The translations under genes were made by a program, and so were the position numbers. Shown here piece by piece: positions 1 through 5,267 of a DNA stretch of 6,715 bases. How positions within the stretch are numbered: the first letter of the stretch is position 1; the number at the start of each line of letters is the position of its first letter. Source of the DNA: Pseudomonadota bacterium (lineage in GTDB: Bacteria; Pseudomonadota; Gammaproteobacteria; JAKAQQ01); contig JAKARN010000078.1 of assembly GCA_021828425.1 (NCBI GenBank), forward strand, positions 1 to 6,715, written 5' to 3'. The notes under the pieces were generated by a model. That model did no database searches. It was not told the DNA's origin and worked only from the letters and a program-made list of their open reading frames with translations.

Positions 1-255
1 GATCTGGGTGATCCGGGGCCAGAGTTTTGCCATGCGCGCATTGAGCCCAAGGAAATTCTTCTGGGCATCGGGCAGGAGGTCCGCGTGGAGAATGGCTCCG
101 ACCGGACAGGCCGCAACGCACAGACCGCAATCGATGCAGGTCTCGGGATCGATGGCCACGAAGATCGGGCCGAGGTGAAAGCAGTCGACCGGGCAGTCTT
201 CGACGCAGTCCGTATACCGGCAGCGGATACAGGGCTCGGTGACGACATGGGTCAT
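1..255 (-). CDS. fdxA: 7Fe ferredoxin (FdxA type), N-terminal 85 residues, cut by window edge
   Basis: Small soluble electron carrier with one [3Fe-4S] and one [4Fe-4S] cluster. Reading the minus strand from the ATG at 255 gives 85 residues beginning MTHVVTEPCIRC, with no stop before the window edge. The family is about 107 residues long, so the C-terminal tail lies outside. All nine N-terminal cysteines of Azotobacter ferredoxin I are present, shifted by one for the initiator Met. C9, C17 and C50 match the 3Fe ligands, and C21, C40, C43 and C46 match the 4Fe ligands. C12 and C25 are the extra conserved cysteines. The CPVDCF segment and the 'DPETCIDCGLC' segment are typical. A GGGAG ribosome site (plus-strand 264-268) lies 8 bases before the start. 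The gene sits 53 bases downstream of the tRNA-Glu in the same direction and has no obvious promoter of its own in that gap. The electron partner cannot be told from the sequence. The family assignment is very secure. Confidence 0.95.
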   Translation of the reverse strand, partial: MTHVVTEPCIRCRYTDCVEDCPVDCFHLGPIFVAIDPETCIDCGLCVAACPVGAILHADLLPDAQKNFLGLNARMAKLWPRITQI

Positions 256-294
256 GAGGGCGTCTCCCGGCGCGAACGGGACCCGGATTTGGGC

Positions 295-311
295 CCACCT
301 CCGTGAGGTGG
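295..311 (-). other. Small hairpin overlapping the tRNA 3' CCA end
   Basis: A perfect 6-bp inverted repeat (CCACCT / AGGTGG) with a 5-base loop begins on the encoded CCA end of the tRNA-Glu (309-311) and runs into the gap before fdxA. No run of T follows it on the minus strand (the next bases read GCCCAAATCC), so it does not look like an intrinsic terminator. It could mark the tRNA 3' processing region in a read-through transcript, or it may be chance. The pairing is seen directly; any function is inference. Confidence 0.4.
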
Positions 312-384
312 CGCTCCCTAGGGGATTCGAACCCCTGTTTTCGCCGTGAGAGGGCGACGTCCTGGGCCTCTAGACGAAGGGAGC
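309..384 (-). tRNA. tRNA-Glu, anticodon CTC
   Basis: The minus strand encodes a complete 76-base cloverleaf, with the 3' CCA encoded at plus-strand 309-311. The acceptor arm pairs GCTCCCT (384-378) with AGGGAGC (319-313), and G is the discriminator base. The D arm and the T arm (with GTTCGAATC) match E. coli tRNA-Glu as I recall it almost base for base. The anticodon loop is CTCTCAC, placing anticodon CTC at 348-350, closed by the stem TCGCC/GGCGA. CTC reads GAG only, so a second tRNA-Glu with TTC is expected elsewhere in the genome. E. coli has only the TTC form; a CTC species fits a G+C-rich genome that uses GAG often. tRNA-Glu also feeds haem synthesis through glutamyl-tRNA reductase in such bacteria, though this window does not show which isoacceptor is used. 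Confidence 0.97.
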
Positions 385-410
385 CGTGGAAATCACGGGC
401 AGGGACCAGA

Positions 411-423
411 ACTTGCTATTATA
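411..423 (-). promoter_or_regulatory. Candidate promoter for tRNA-Glu (and perhaps fdxA)
   Basis: A perfect consensus -10 box, TATAAT, is read on the minus strand at 423-418. Transcription would start near 411, about 27 bases before the mature tRNA 5' end at 384, which is a normal tRNA leader length. I could not find a good -35 hexamer at 16-18 bases; the sequence there reads like AGCCTG. The call therefore rests on the -10 box and its position. Confidence 0.6.
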
Positions 424-430
424 GATGAAT
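414..430 (+). promoter_or_regulatory. Candidate extended -10 promoter for the pcnB operon
   Basis: TGCTATTAT at 414-422 has the extended -10 form (TGN followed by a TATAAT-like hexamer, here TATTAT at 417-422). This would start transcription near 429, giving pcnB a leader of about 20 bases before its GTG at 450. No convincing -35 box is present (the bases near 394-399 read CACGGG). An extended -10 can work without one. This -10 lies on the same seven bases (417-423) as the opposing tRNA promoter box. The candidate carA promoter has the same form (TGCTAGAAT). Confidence 0.45.
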
Positions 431-449
431 CACCCCGTAGCAGGCTGCG

Positions 450-1760
450 GTGCACGAAAGAAAAAACCATCCGGGATCCGAGGCCACTGAACCTGTCGTT
501 ATCCCGCGGACGGAGCACCGTCTTGATCCGGGTCAGATTTCAACGTCTGCTCTCCATGTCGTGCATCGACTGGTCGATCAGGGATTTGTCGCTTACGTGG
601 TCGGAGGGGGTGTTCGGGACCTTCTGCTGGGTATTCCACCCAAGGATTTTGACGTGGCCACCAATGCCCGTCCGGAAGATGTCCGGCGCCTGTTTCGGCA
701 TAGTCGCATCATTGGGCGGCGTTTCCGGCTGGTGCACGTGTTTTTCGGCCAGGAGATCGTGGAGGTCGCAACTTTCCGGCGGGGCAGTCCGGGGACGGTT
801 CGGTCACACCCCCAGTTCGAGGCGACCGCCTCCGGCCGCCTGCTGCGCGACAATCTCTACGGCAGTGAGCAGGAGGATGCCTTCCGGCGTGACTTTACCC
901 TGAACGCGCTTTACTTCGACGCCGTTCAGGAGACCATCCGGGACTGGGTGGGCGGGTTCGATGACCTCCGAGACGGGATTATCCGGCTCATTGGCGATCC
1001 CGAAGCGCGTTATCGTGAAGACCCGGTGCGAATGCTGCGTGCGGTGCGTTTCCAGGCCAAAACGAATTTCCCGCTGGAGGCGGCAACAGCCGCCCCCATT
1101 GCCCGTCTTGCCGCCCTGCTCACGACGGTGCCTCCCGCGCGCCTGTTCGAGGAGACCGGAAAGTTGATGCTGTTCGGCCAGGGCCTCCGGAACTTCAACG
1201 GGCTGGTCAATCAGGGACTCTTCAAGACCCTGTTTCCCTGGACGGCGGAGTGGCTGGCGACCGATGGGCAGGGCATTCACCATGCACTCATCGAACGGGT
1301 ACTTCGGGTCACGGATGAAGCGCCTCGCGAGATGGCGGATCGCTCGTTCACCTTCATTCTCTCCGGGTTTTTCTGGGGGCCGGCCCGCCAGTACATGCAC
1401 TGGCATGTCAACGAGGGGATGGACCGCGTTGCGGCCATGCGCCGGGCCCTTCAGGTCATCATGCGCGAGCAGCAAAAACACGTCTCGATTCCGCGTCGCA
1501 TCCTGGATCCGGTTGAATCCCTCCTGGTTCACCAGATCCGGCTGGATCAGGGAACCGCGCAACCCGCTGCGAGCCACCTGATTCACCATCCGGCCTTCGC
1601 CACGAGCCTGGACTTCCTCCGGCTGCGCGCCGACATCGGGGATGCATCGGCCGATCTCGAGGCCCTCTGGCGGGATTATGCGGCGAGCGCCCCCGCGGAG
1701 GAGCCGGTTTCGGGTCCCGCCCGCATCCGCCGTCGTCGCCGTCCCCGACGCACCCTGTGA
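450..1760 (+). CDS. pcnB: Poly(A) polymerase I
   Basis: Adds 3' poly(A) tails to RNA in the cytoplasm and so promotes decay by exonucleases. The 436-residue protein shows the class II nucleotidyltransferase signature GGGVRDLLLG (52-61) followed by DFDV, with metal-binding D66 and D68. Then come GRRFRLVHV (89-97), RRDFTLNALYFD (146-157) and the RNA-binding/neck segment YREDPVRMLRAVRF (188-201). The opening VIPRTEH (17-23) matches the N-terminal VIPR.EH motif of E. coli PcnB. The tail is arginine-rich (RIRRRRRPRRT near 425-435), another PcnB trait not shared by the short CCA-adding enzymes. The start is GTG at 450: the reading frame is closed by a stop at 438, and only this start keeps the VIPR motif. 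Its ribosome site is weak (AGCAGG, 439-444). The gene is followed after 12 bases by folK, whose ribosome site overlaps the pcnB stop. The alternative, a tRNA nucleotidyltransferase, is unlikely given the length, the N-terminal motif and the tail. Confidence 0.95.
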   Translation: MHERKNHPGSEATEPVVIPRTEHRLDPGQISTSALHVVHRLVDQGFVAYVVGGGVRDLLLGIPPKDFDVATNARPEDVRRLFRHSRIIGRRFRLVHVFFGQEIVEVATFRRGSPGTVRSHPQFEATASGRLLRDNLYGSEQEDAFRRDFTLNALYFDAVQETIRDWVGGFDDLRDGIIRLIGDPEARYREDPVRMLRAVRFQAKTNFPLEAATAAPIARLAALLTTVPPARLFEETGKLMLFGQGLRNFNGLVNQGLFKTLFPWTAEWLATDGQGIHHALIERVLRVTDEAPREMADRSFTFILSGFFWGPARQYMHWHVNEGMDRVAAMRRALQVIMREQQKHVSIPRRILDPVESLLVHQIRLDQGTAQPAASHLIHHPAFATSLDFLRLRADIGDASADLEALWRDYAASAPAEEPVSGPARIRRRRRPRRTL

Positions 1761-1772
1761 GGAAGCAGCGCC

Positions 1773-2276
1773 GTGGCGACGGCTTATGTCGGGCTGGGCA
1801 GTAATCTCAATGACCCGCCGCGGCAGATCAGCCTGGCGATTGCTGCGCTGAGGAACGCCACCGGGATCCGTTCCCTGCGCGTTTCTTCCTGTTATCGAAA
1901 TCCGCCCTTCGATGGATCCGACCAGCCCGATTACTGCAATGCGGTCGCAGTGGTCGAAACTGCGCTTGGGGCGCGGGAGCTGCTCCGTGCTTGCCAGCGG
2001 ATCGAGCAGGCCCAGGGACGGATCCGGGATGCGGTACGCTGGGGACCTCGTCCATTGGATCTCGATTTGTTGCTTTACGGCGACTGCGTGTCACAGGTTC
2101 CCGAATTGATCCTGCCCCACCCGGGTCTGGCACAACGCCCCTTTGTGCTTTATCCTCTCTTGGAACTTGATCCCGGTCTGGTCATTCCCGGGTGGGGCCC
2201 GGTCTCCGGGCTGGCCGCCCGGTGCGATGGGAGTCAACTTGAGCGCATCCCGCTTGACGGTTCCAACGCCTCCTGA
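1773..2276 (+). CDS. folK: HPPK: 6-hydroxymethyl-7,8-dihydropterin pyrophosphokinase
   Basis: Transfers pyrophosphate from ATP to 6-hydroxymethyl-dihydropterin, the step before dihydropteroate synthase in folate synthesis. The 167-residue length is close to E. coli FolK. Visible motifs are GLGSNL (7-12), YRNPP (41-45), QPDYCNA (51-57, pterin pocket), QGRIR (81-85) and RWGPRPLDLDLLLYG (89-103). In the last of these D96 and D98 are the magnesium-binding aspartates. The final motif is HPGLAQRPFVLYPL (116-129). The start is GTG at 1773, supported by GAGGAA at 1759-1764, which overlaps the pcnB stop and leaves an 8-base spacer. This suggests translation coupled to pcnB. The 3' end overlaps the next gene in another frame by 50 bases (or 38 if that gene uses its TTG start). 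Confidence 0.96.
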   Translation: MATAYVGLGSNLNDPPRQISLAIAALRNATGIRSLRVSSCYRNPPFDGSDQPDYCNAVAVVETALGARELLRACQRIEQAQGRIRDAVRWGPRPLDLDLLLYGDCVSQVPELILPHPGLAQRPFVLYPLLELDPGLVIPGWGPVSGLAARCDGSQLERIPLDGSNAS

Positions 2277-2931
2277 TCACCGCTATCTCGTGGTGGAGGG
2301 ACCGATCGGTGTCGGAAAAACCACGCTGGCGAGGCGTCTGGCCGAAACCTTCGGCGCTGAACCCTTGCTGGAGCAGGCCGACGAGAATCCCTTTCTCGAG
2401 CGCTTCTACCGGGATCCCCGACATAACGCGCTGCCGACCCAGCTGTTTTTCCTCTTCCAGCGGGCACGCGCCCTCGCGGGACTCAAGCAGGGAGAACTCT
2501 TCCAACCGGTCCGGATCAGTGATTACCTGTTTGCCAAGGACCGCATCTTCGCCCAGCTCACGCTCGAGTCGGATGAACTCGCGCTCTATGACCAGGTTTA
2601 CGAACGGCTGGCGGTCGGGCTGCCCAACCCGGATCTCGTGGTCTACCTGCAGGCTCCCCCCGAAGTCCTGGCCCGGCGGGTCGCCCGCCGGAACATCGGC
2701 TATGAGCAGCTGATGCGGCGGGAGTATCTGGAACAGGTGGTGGCCGCCTATGCCCATTTTTTTCACCACTACGATGATTCCCCGCTGCTCATCGTGAATG
2801 CCAGCGAGATCAACCCGCTGGAACGGAAGGAGGATTACGAAAACCTGGTCCGGGAAATCGGCAAGGTTCGGGCAGGGCGCCATTTTTTCAATCCCAGCCC
2901 GGCGGCTGCACCTTTCGAGACCCTGGCATGA
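2227..2931 (+). CDS. Deoxynucleoside kinase (deoxyadenosine/deoxyguanosine/deoxycytidine kinase family)
   Basis: Phosphorylates deoxynucleosides to their 5'-monophosphates for nucleotide salvage. From the ATG at 2227 it is 234 residues. It has a P-loop GPIGVGKT (25-32), then LLEQADENPFLERFY (47-61) in which E49 is the probable catalytic base. The substrate-site motif ALPTQLFFLFQR (68-79) follows, then SDYLFAKDRIFA (98-109), with D105-R106 in the place of the family's (E/D)R(S/H) motif. Next are PDLVVYLQA (135-143) and an arginine-rich lid RRVARR (150-155). This is the dNK fold rather than thymidylate or adenylate kinase. Which base it prefers cannot be read from sequence. The start is uncertain: ATG 2227 has no clear ribosome site, whereas TTG 2239 has GGGAG five bases upstream and would give 230 residues. 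The stop overlaps the panB ATG by four bases (ATGA, 2928-2931), so translation is probably coupled. Confidence 0.9.
   Translation: MGVNLSASRLTVPTPPDHRYLVVEGPIGVGKTTLARRLAETFGAEPLLEQADENPFLERFYRDPRHNALPTQLFFLFQRARALAGLKQGELFQPVRISDYLFAKDRIFAQLTLESDELALYDQVYERLAVGLPNPDLVVYLQAPPEVLARRVARRNIGYEQLMRREYLEQVVAAYAHFFHHYDDSPLLIVNASEINPLERKEDYENLVREIGKVRAGRHFFNPSPAAAPFETLA
2229..2241 (+). promoter_or_regulatory. Ribosome site favouring a TTG start for the deoxynucleoside kinase
   Basis: GGGAG at 2229-2233 is followed by five bases and then TTG at 2239-2241, in frame with the kinase. The upstream ATG at 2227 lacks a comparable site: the bases before it read GGCCGCCCGGTGCG. Both starts lie inside folK and before the first conserved strand, so the choice changes only four residues. 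Confidence 0.45.
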
Positions 2932-3767
2932 ACGGACCCTACGCGAGCCCTCGATCGGCTGCTTCCGGCGCGGCTGTGACCCTCCCCATGCTCCGGAAGC
3001 TGCGTCAGGCCGGCCAGCCCATCGTCTGTCTCACCGCCTATGATGCGAGCTTTGCCGCGATCTTGGACAAGGCCGGGATCGATCTCGTGCTGGTGGGCGA
3101 TTCCCTGGGGATGGTGGTTCAGGGACATGCCAGCACGATTCCGGTCACGGTGGACCACATGGTTTACCACACCACGCTGGTGGCCCGTGCGCTGAAGCGG
3201 GCGTGGCTGGTCGCCGACCTGCCGTTTTTGAGTTACGCCGATCCGTCCCGGGCACTGGCCAGTGCCGGGCGTCTGCTCCAGGAGGCGGGGGCGAAGATGG
3301 TCAAACTCGAGGGACATGCCGGCCAGGCGGCCATCGTCGAGGCACTCGCCACCAACGGGATTCCGGTTTGTGCCCACCTGGGCCTGCGCCCGCAGTCCGA
3401 ATACAAGATCGGGGGGTTCCGTGCGGCGGGACGGAACCAGGTGGAGGCCGAAAAGATGCGCGAGGACGCGCGGCGTCTCGAGGAGGCGGGTGCTGATCTC
3501 CTGCTGCTCGAGTGTGTGCCCTCATCACTGGCCGCGGAAATTACGCGAGCCGCACACGTTCCCGTGATCGGGATCGGCGCCGGGGCTTCCGTCGATGGCC
3601 AGATCCTCGTGCTCTATGACATCGTGGGATTGAGCCAGGGCATTCGTCCCCGTTTCGTTGAAAACTTCCTGACCGGTGGACGTTCCATTGAGGAGGCCGT
3701 GACGGCCTATGCCGATGCGGTCCGGAACCGGACCTATCCCGAGCCACGGCATGGCTTTGAGTCCTGA
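2928..3767 (+). CDS. panB: 3-methyl-2-oxobutanoate hydroxymethyltransferase (ketopantoate hydroxymethyltransferase)
   Basis: Makes ketopantoate from 2-ketoisovalerate and 5,10-methylene-tetrahydrofolate, the first committed step to pantothenate. The enzyme is a cytoplasmic, magnesium-dependent TIM barrel. At 279 residues it is slightly longer than E. coli PanB (264), mainly at the N terminus. Motifs in order are LTAYDASFA (35-43), VGDSLGMV..G (56-66), TIPVTVDHMVYHT (70-82), ADLPFLSY (96-103), GAKMVKLEG (121-129), VCAHLGLRPQ (147-156), LLLLECVP (191-198), and IPV-like VPVIGIGAG with DGQ (211-226). D58, D97 and E128 match the metal and substrate residues D45, D84 and E114 of E. coli, and E195 matches catalytic E181. 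The ATG overlaps the kinase stop by four bases, and there is only a poor ribosome site, so coupled translation is likely. Residue 130 is His where many relatives have a second Gly (EGG), a minor variation. Confidence 0.97.
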   Translation: MNGPYASPRSAASGAAVTLPMLRKLRQAGQPIVCLTAYDASFAAILDKAGIDLVLVGDSLGMVVQGHASTIPVTVDHMVYHTTLVARALKRAWLVADLPFLSYADPSRALASAGRLLQEAGAKMVKLEGHAGQAAIVEALATNGIPVCAHLGLRPQSEYKIGGFRAAGRNQVEAEKMREDARRLEEAGADLLLLECVPSSLAAEITRAAHVPVIGIGAGASVDGQILVLYDIVGLSQGIRPRFVENFLTGGRSIEEAVTAYADAVRNRTYPEPRHGFES

Positions 3768-3799
3768 ACCTTCAGTGACGGGGAGGGGCGAGCCTGTGC

Positions 3800-3813
3800 A
3801 GGAGGACCGGGTG
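3800..3813 (+). promoter_or_regulatory. Strong ribosome binding site fixing the panC start
   Basis: A perfect AGGAGG at 3800-3805 stands five bases before GTG 3811. This supports GTG 3811 over the upstream in-frame ATG 3751, which overlaps panB and has no ribosome site. A second, weaker option is GTG 3796, nine bases after GGAGG at 3782-3786. Comparison with E. coli PanC, where about 23 residues precede the VALVPTMG strand, also favours the later start. Confidence 0.75.
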
Positions 3814-4701
3814 ACCGACCCGGGTGAGCGTCCTTTTGTCCGGGCACAGCATCGAGCAGGACTCCGCCGGCTGGTCCGGGAGTGGCAGGATGCCGGACAG
3901 TCGGTGGCTTTCGTGCCGACCCTGGGCAACCTGCATGCTGGGCACCACCATCTGGTCGAGTCTGCCCGCTCGCTGGCACATCGCACGGTCGTGAGCGTGT
4001 TCGTGAATCCGACCCAGTTTGGCCCGGGAGAGGATTTCGACCGCTATCCGAGGACATACGAACGGGATCTCCAAGGGCTCGAGCGGCTCGGGGTCGATGC
4101 GGTCTACACGCCCGATGTCGAGGACCTTTATCCCTTCGGGACCGTGGAAGCCGTCCAGGTGTCAGTCCCCCGTCTCTCCGAGATGCTGTGTGGGGCGTTC
4201 CGCCCGGGCCATTTTGACGGAGTGGCTGGGGTTGTCCTGCGTCTCCTTTTGGCGACTCGTCCGGATGTGGCCCTTTTCGGGGAAAAGGACTACCAGCAGT
4301 GCGTGCTCATCGGTCGGCTGGTGGCCGATCTCGGTCTTCCCGTCAGGATCCAGCGGATTCCGACCGTGCGCGAGCCCGATGGCTTGGCGCTGAGTTCACG
4401 CAATCAGTACCTCACGGCCGCGGAACGGCAGCGTGCACCGGAACTGTACCGGACGCTCATGGCCCTGTCCCGTGCGCTCAAGTCCGGTCGGCGGGATTTT
4501 CCGGCCCTCGAGGCCGAGGCCGGACAACGGCTCGTGGACGCCGGGTTTTCCCCGGATTACGTCGTCATCCGGACCGAGGAGAGCCTCGAGCCCCCCGATC
4601 CACAGGCCGGACCGGAAAACTGGCGTCTTTTGGCTGCCGCCCGTCTGGGCAAGACCCGGCTCATCGACAATCTCCAGGCCCATGCCGCTGGTTTAGAATA
4701 G
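3811..4701 (+). CDS. panC: Pantothenate synthetase (pantoate--beta-alanine ligase)
   Basis: Condenses pantoate with beta-alanine through a pantoyl-adenylate, using ATP, to give pantothenate. From GTG 3811 it has 296 residues (E. coli has 283). It shows the nucleotidyltransferase HIGH-type motif [10 protein letters not shown] (36-45), then [20 protein letters not shown] (63-82), [17 protein letters not shown] (126-142), FGEKDYQQ (156-163, ATP/pantoate site) and the KMSKS-like [12 protein letters not shown] (187-198). The C-terminal dimerisation/lid domain follows. The usual MG(A/N)LHxGH start of the signature reads LGNLHAGH here, a conservative Met-to-Leu change. It lies 43 bases after panB and 26 bases before panD, in the same operon and pathway. 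An upstream in-frame ATG at 3751 would add 20 residues with no recognisable conservation and is less likely. Confidence 0.96.
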   Translation: MTDPGERPFVRAQHRAGLRRLVREWQDAGQSVAFVPTLGNLHAGHHHLVESARSLAHRTVVSVFVNPTQFGPGEDFDRYPRTYERDLQGLERLGVDAVYTPDVEDLYPFGTVEAVQVSVPRLSEMLCGAFRPGHFDGVAGVVLRLLLATRPDVALFGEKDYQQCVLIGRLVADLGLPVRIQRIPTVREPDGLALSSRNQYLTAAERQRAPELYRTLMALSRALKSGRRDFPALEAEAGQRLVDAGFSPDYVVIRTEESLEPPDPQAGPENWRLLAAARLGKTRLIDNLQAHAAGLE

Positions 4702-4727
4702 GCGCGTCCCGAGACGGGACCGGAGCC

Positions 4728-5114
4728 ATGCTGATCACGACTCTCAAGGCAAAAATCCACCGCGCACGCGTAACCGGGATTCATCCCGATTATGAGGGCT
4801 CCTGTGCCATTGACCAGACGCTTCTGGATGCGGCCGGCCTCCTCGAGTTTGAGCAGGTGCATCTCTACAACGTGAGCAACGGAGAGCGGCTGGTCACCTA
4901 CGCGATTGTTGCACCGGCCGGCAGCGGGACGATTTCATTGAATGGAGCGGCCGCGCACAAGGCAGCCGCCGGGGATCTCGTGATCATTGCGGCCTATGCG
5001 GTCCTCACGGATACCGAAGCCCGCCGGTTCCGGCCGACCCTGGTGTATGTCGATACCGCAAACCATCTGGTCCGGGTGGGATCCGAAATCAAGCGGGCCG
5101 GGGCACCGGCCTGA
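4728..5114 (+). CDS. panD: Aspartate 1-decarboxylase proenzyme
   Basis: Decarboxylates L-aspartate to beta-alanine, the partner substrate of PanC. The 128-residue protein is a pyruvoyl-dependent proenzyme. The self-cleavage site G24-S25 lies in DYEGSCAID (21-29), and after cleavage S25 would become the pyruvoyl group. The other active-site residues fall at the E. coli positions: K9, R54, Y58 and N72 (in LNGAAA, 71-76). Length and spacing match E. coli PanD (126 residues). The ATG at 4728 is fixed by the conserved N-terminal sequence [20 protein letters not shown] at 4722-4725 is rather close to it (two bases), with GGGAC (4715-4719) as an alternative weak ribosome site. The open frame runs far upstream inside panC, but that part is an out-of-frame shadow. 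It is the last gene of the pcnB-to-panD run. No dedicated maturation factor (PanZ/PanM) is seen in this window. Confidence 0.97.
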   Translation: MLITTLKAKIHRARVTGIHPDYEGSCAIDQTLLDAAGLLEFEQVHLYNVSNGERLVTYAIVAPAGSGTISLNGAAAHKAAAGDLVIIAAYAVLTDTEARRFRPTLVYVDTANHLVRVGSEIKRAGAPA

Positions 5115-5154
5115 ATGGCCCGGCGGGGGCGAGGCGAAATCGGGGCGAGCCCCG
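5094..5154 (+). other. GC-rich inverted repeats at the panD end, no T-tract
   Basis: Three small palindromic elements follow one another. GGCCGG (5096-5101) pairs with CCGGCC (5106-5111) across the panD stop. CGGGCC (5094-5099) can instead pair with GGCCCG (5117-5122). CGGGG (5141-5145) pairs with CCCCG (5150-5154) around a four-base loop. None is followed by a run of T, so I do not call an intrinsic terminator. They could slow polymerase or support 3'-end protection. The last one lies just upstream of the carA -10 box and could be an operator. Confidence 0.35.
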
Positions 5155-5170
5155 TGCTAGAATTCCAAGG
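5155..5170 (+). promoter_or_regulatory. Candidate carAB promoter with extended -10
   Basis: TGCTAGAAT at 5155-5163 is an extended -10 box (TGN plus TAGAAT, one mismatch to TATAAT). Transcription would begin near 5170 and give a leader of about 95 bases before carA. The -35 region at about 5135-5140 (CGAAAT) is poor. The 5-bp palindrome at 5141-5154 occupies the spacer. Placement in the only sizeable gap after panD supports the call. Confidence 0.55.
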
Positions 5171-5205
5171 AACCGCTTCCCCATACAACTGATCAACCGC
5201 TTCCC
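5171..5205. repeat. 11-base direct repeat in the carA leader
   Basis: AACCGCTTCCC occurs at 5171-5181 and again, identically, at 5195-5205, 24 bases apart and on the same strand. This is close to two helical turns, so the copies would face roughly the same side of the DNA. Both lie just downstream of the predicted transcription start. A paired protein-binding site or a repeated RNA element are possibilities. No protein is identified from the sequence. Confidence 0.6.
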
Positions 5206-5211
5206 GTCACA

Positions 5212-5261
5212 GGCTCCGGTCGGGGCTGGGTACGGCAGGCGGAGGTGAATGCGACCGACCG
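5212..5261 (+). promoter_or_regulatory. Alternative RNA hairpins in the carA leader
   Basis: Two mutually exclusive pairings share the same bases. The local hairpin 5213-5217 / 5222-5226 (GCTCC with GGGGC, one G-U pair) has a GGTC loop and can add a G-U pair at 5212/5227. The longer-range stem pairs CGGTCGG (5217-5223) with CCGACCG (5255-5261). It encloses the Shine-Dalgarno sequence (5241-5248) in its loop and ends three bases before the carA ATG. The complementarity is seen by eye; its stability and any switching role are inference. Confidence 0.35.
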
Positions 5262-5267
5262 ATTATG
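5241..5267 (+). promoter_or_regulatory. Perfect Shine-Dalgarno sequence at unusual distance from carA start
   Basis: GGAGGTGA at 5241-5248 matches the 16S rRNA tail perfectly. It lies 16 bases before the carA ATG at 5265 (19 counted from GGAGG), well outside the usual 5-9. The in-frame bases between hold no standard start codon (only ATT at 5262). Another ATG at 5249, in a different frame and directly abutting the site, opens a 15-codon reading frame ending at 5296 inside carA. The carA start itself is well fixed by homology ([12 protein letters not shown] compared with MIKSALLVLEDG in E. coli). Confidence 0.5.

Noticed and set aside
85..306. A 73-codon plus-strand frame opposite fdxA
   Set aside because: The minus strand encodes all nine ferredoxin cysteines, and the plus-strand product has no family features.
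256..308. Intrinsic terminator after the tRNA
   Set aside because: The hairpin at 295-311 includes the tRNA CCA and has no T-tract after it.
804..1589. A 261-codon open frame on the minus strand opposite pcnB
   Set aside because: It lies wholly opposite a well-conserved gene, shows no recognisable motif, and long antisense frames are common in high-G+C DNA.
2182..2883. A 233-codon minus-strand open frame opposite the deoxynucleoside kinase
   Set aside because: It is a shadow of the kinase gene, with no family motif and no promoter or ribosome site that stands out.
4299..4727. A 143-residue N-terminal extension of panD inside panC
   Set aside because: PanD starts at 4728 by exact match to the family N terminus, and the cleavage site is at the expected residue 24-25. 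The extension is an out-of-frame reading of panC.
5141..5165. Intrinsic terminator after panD
   Set aside because: The GC hairpin is only 5 bp and is followed by TGCTAGAATT rather than a T-run. The same bases fit an extended -10 promoter better.
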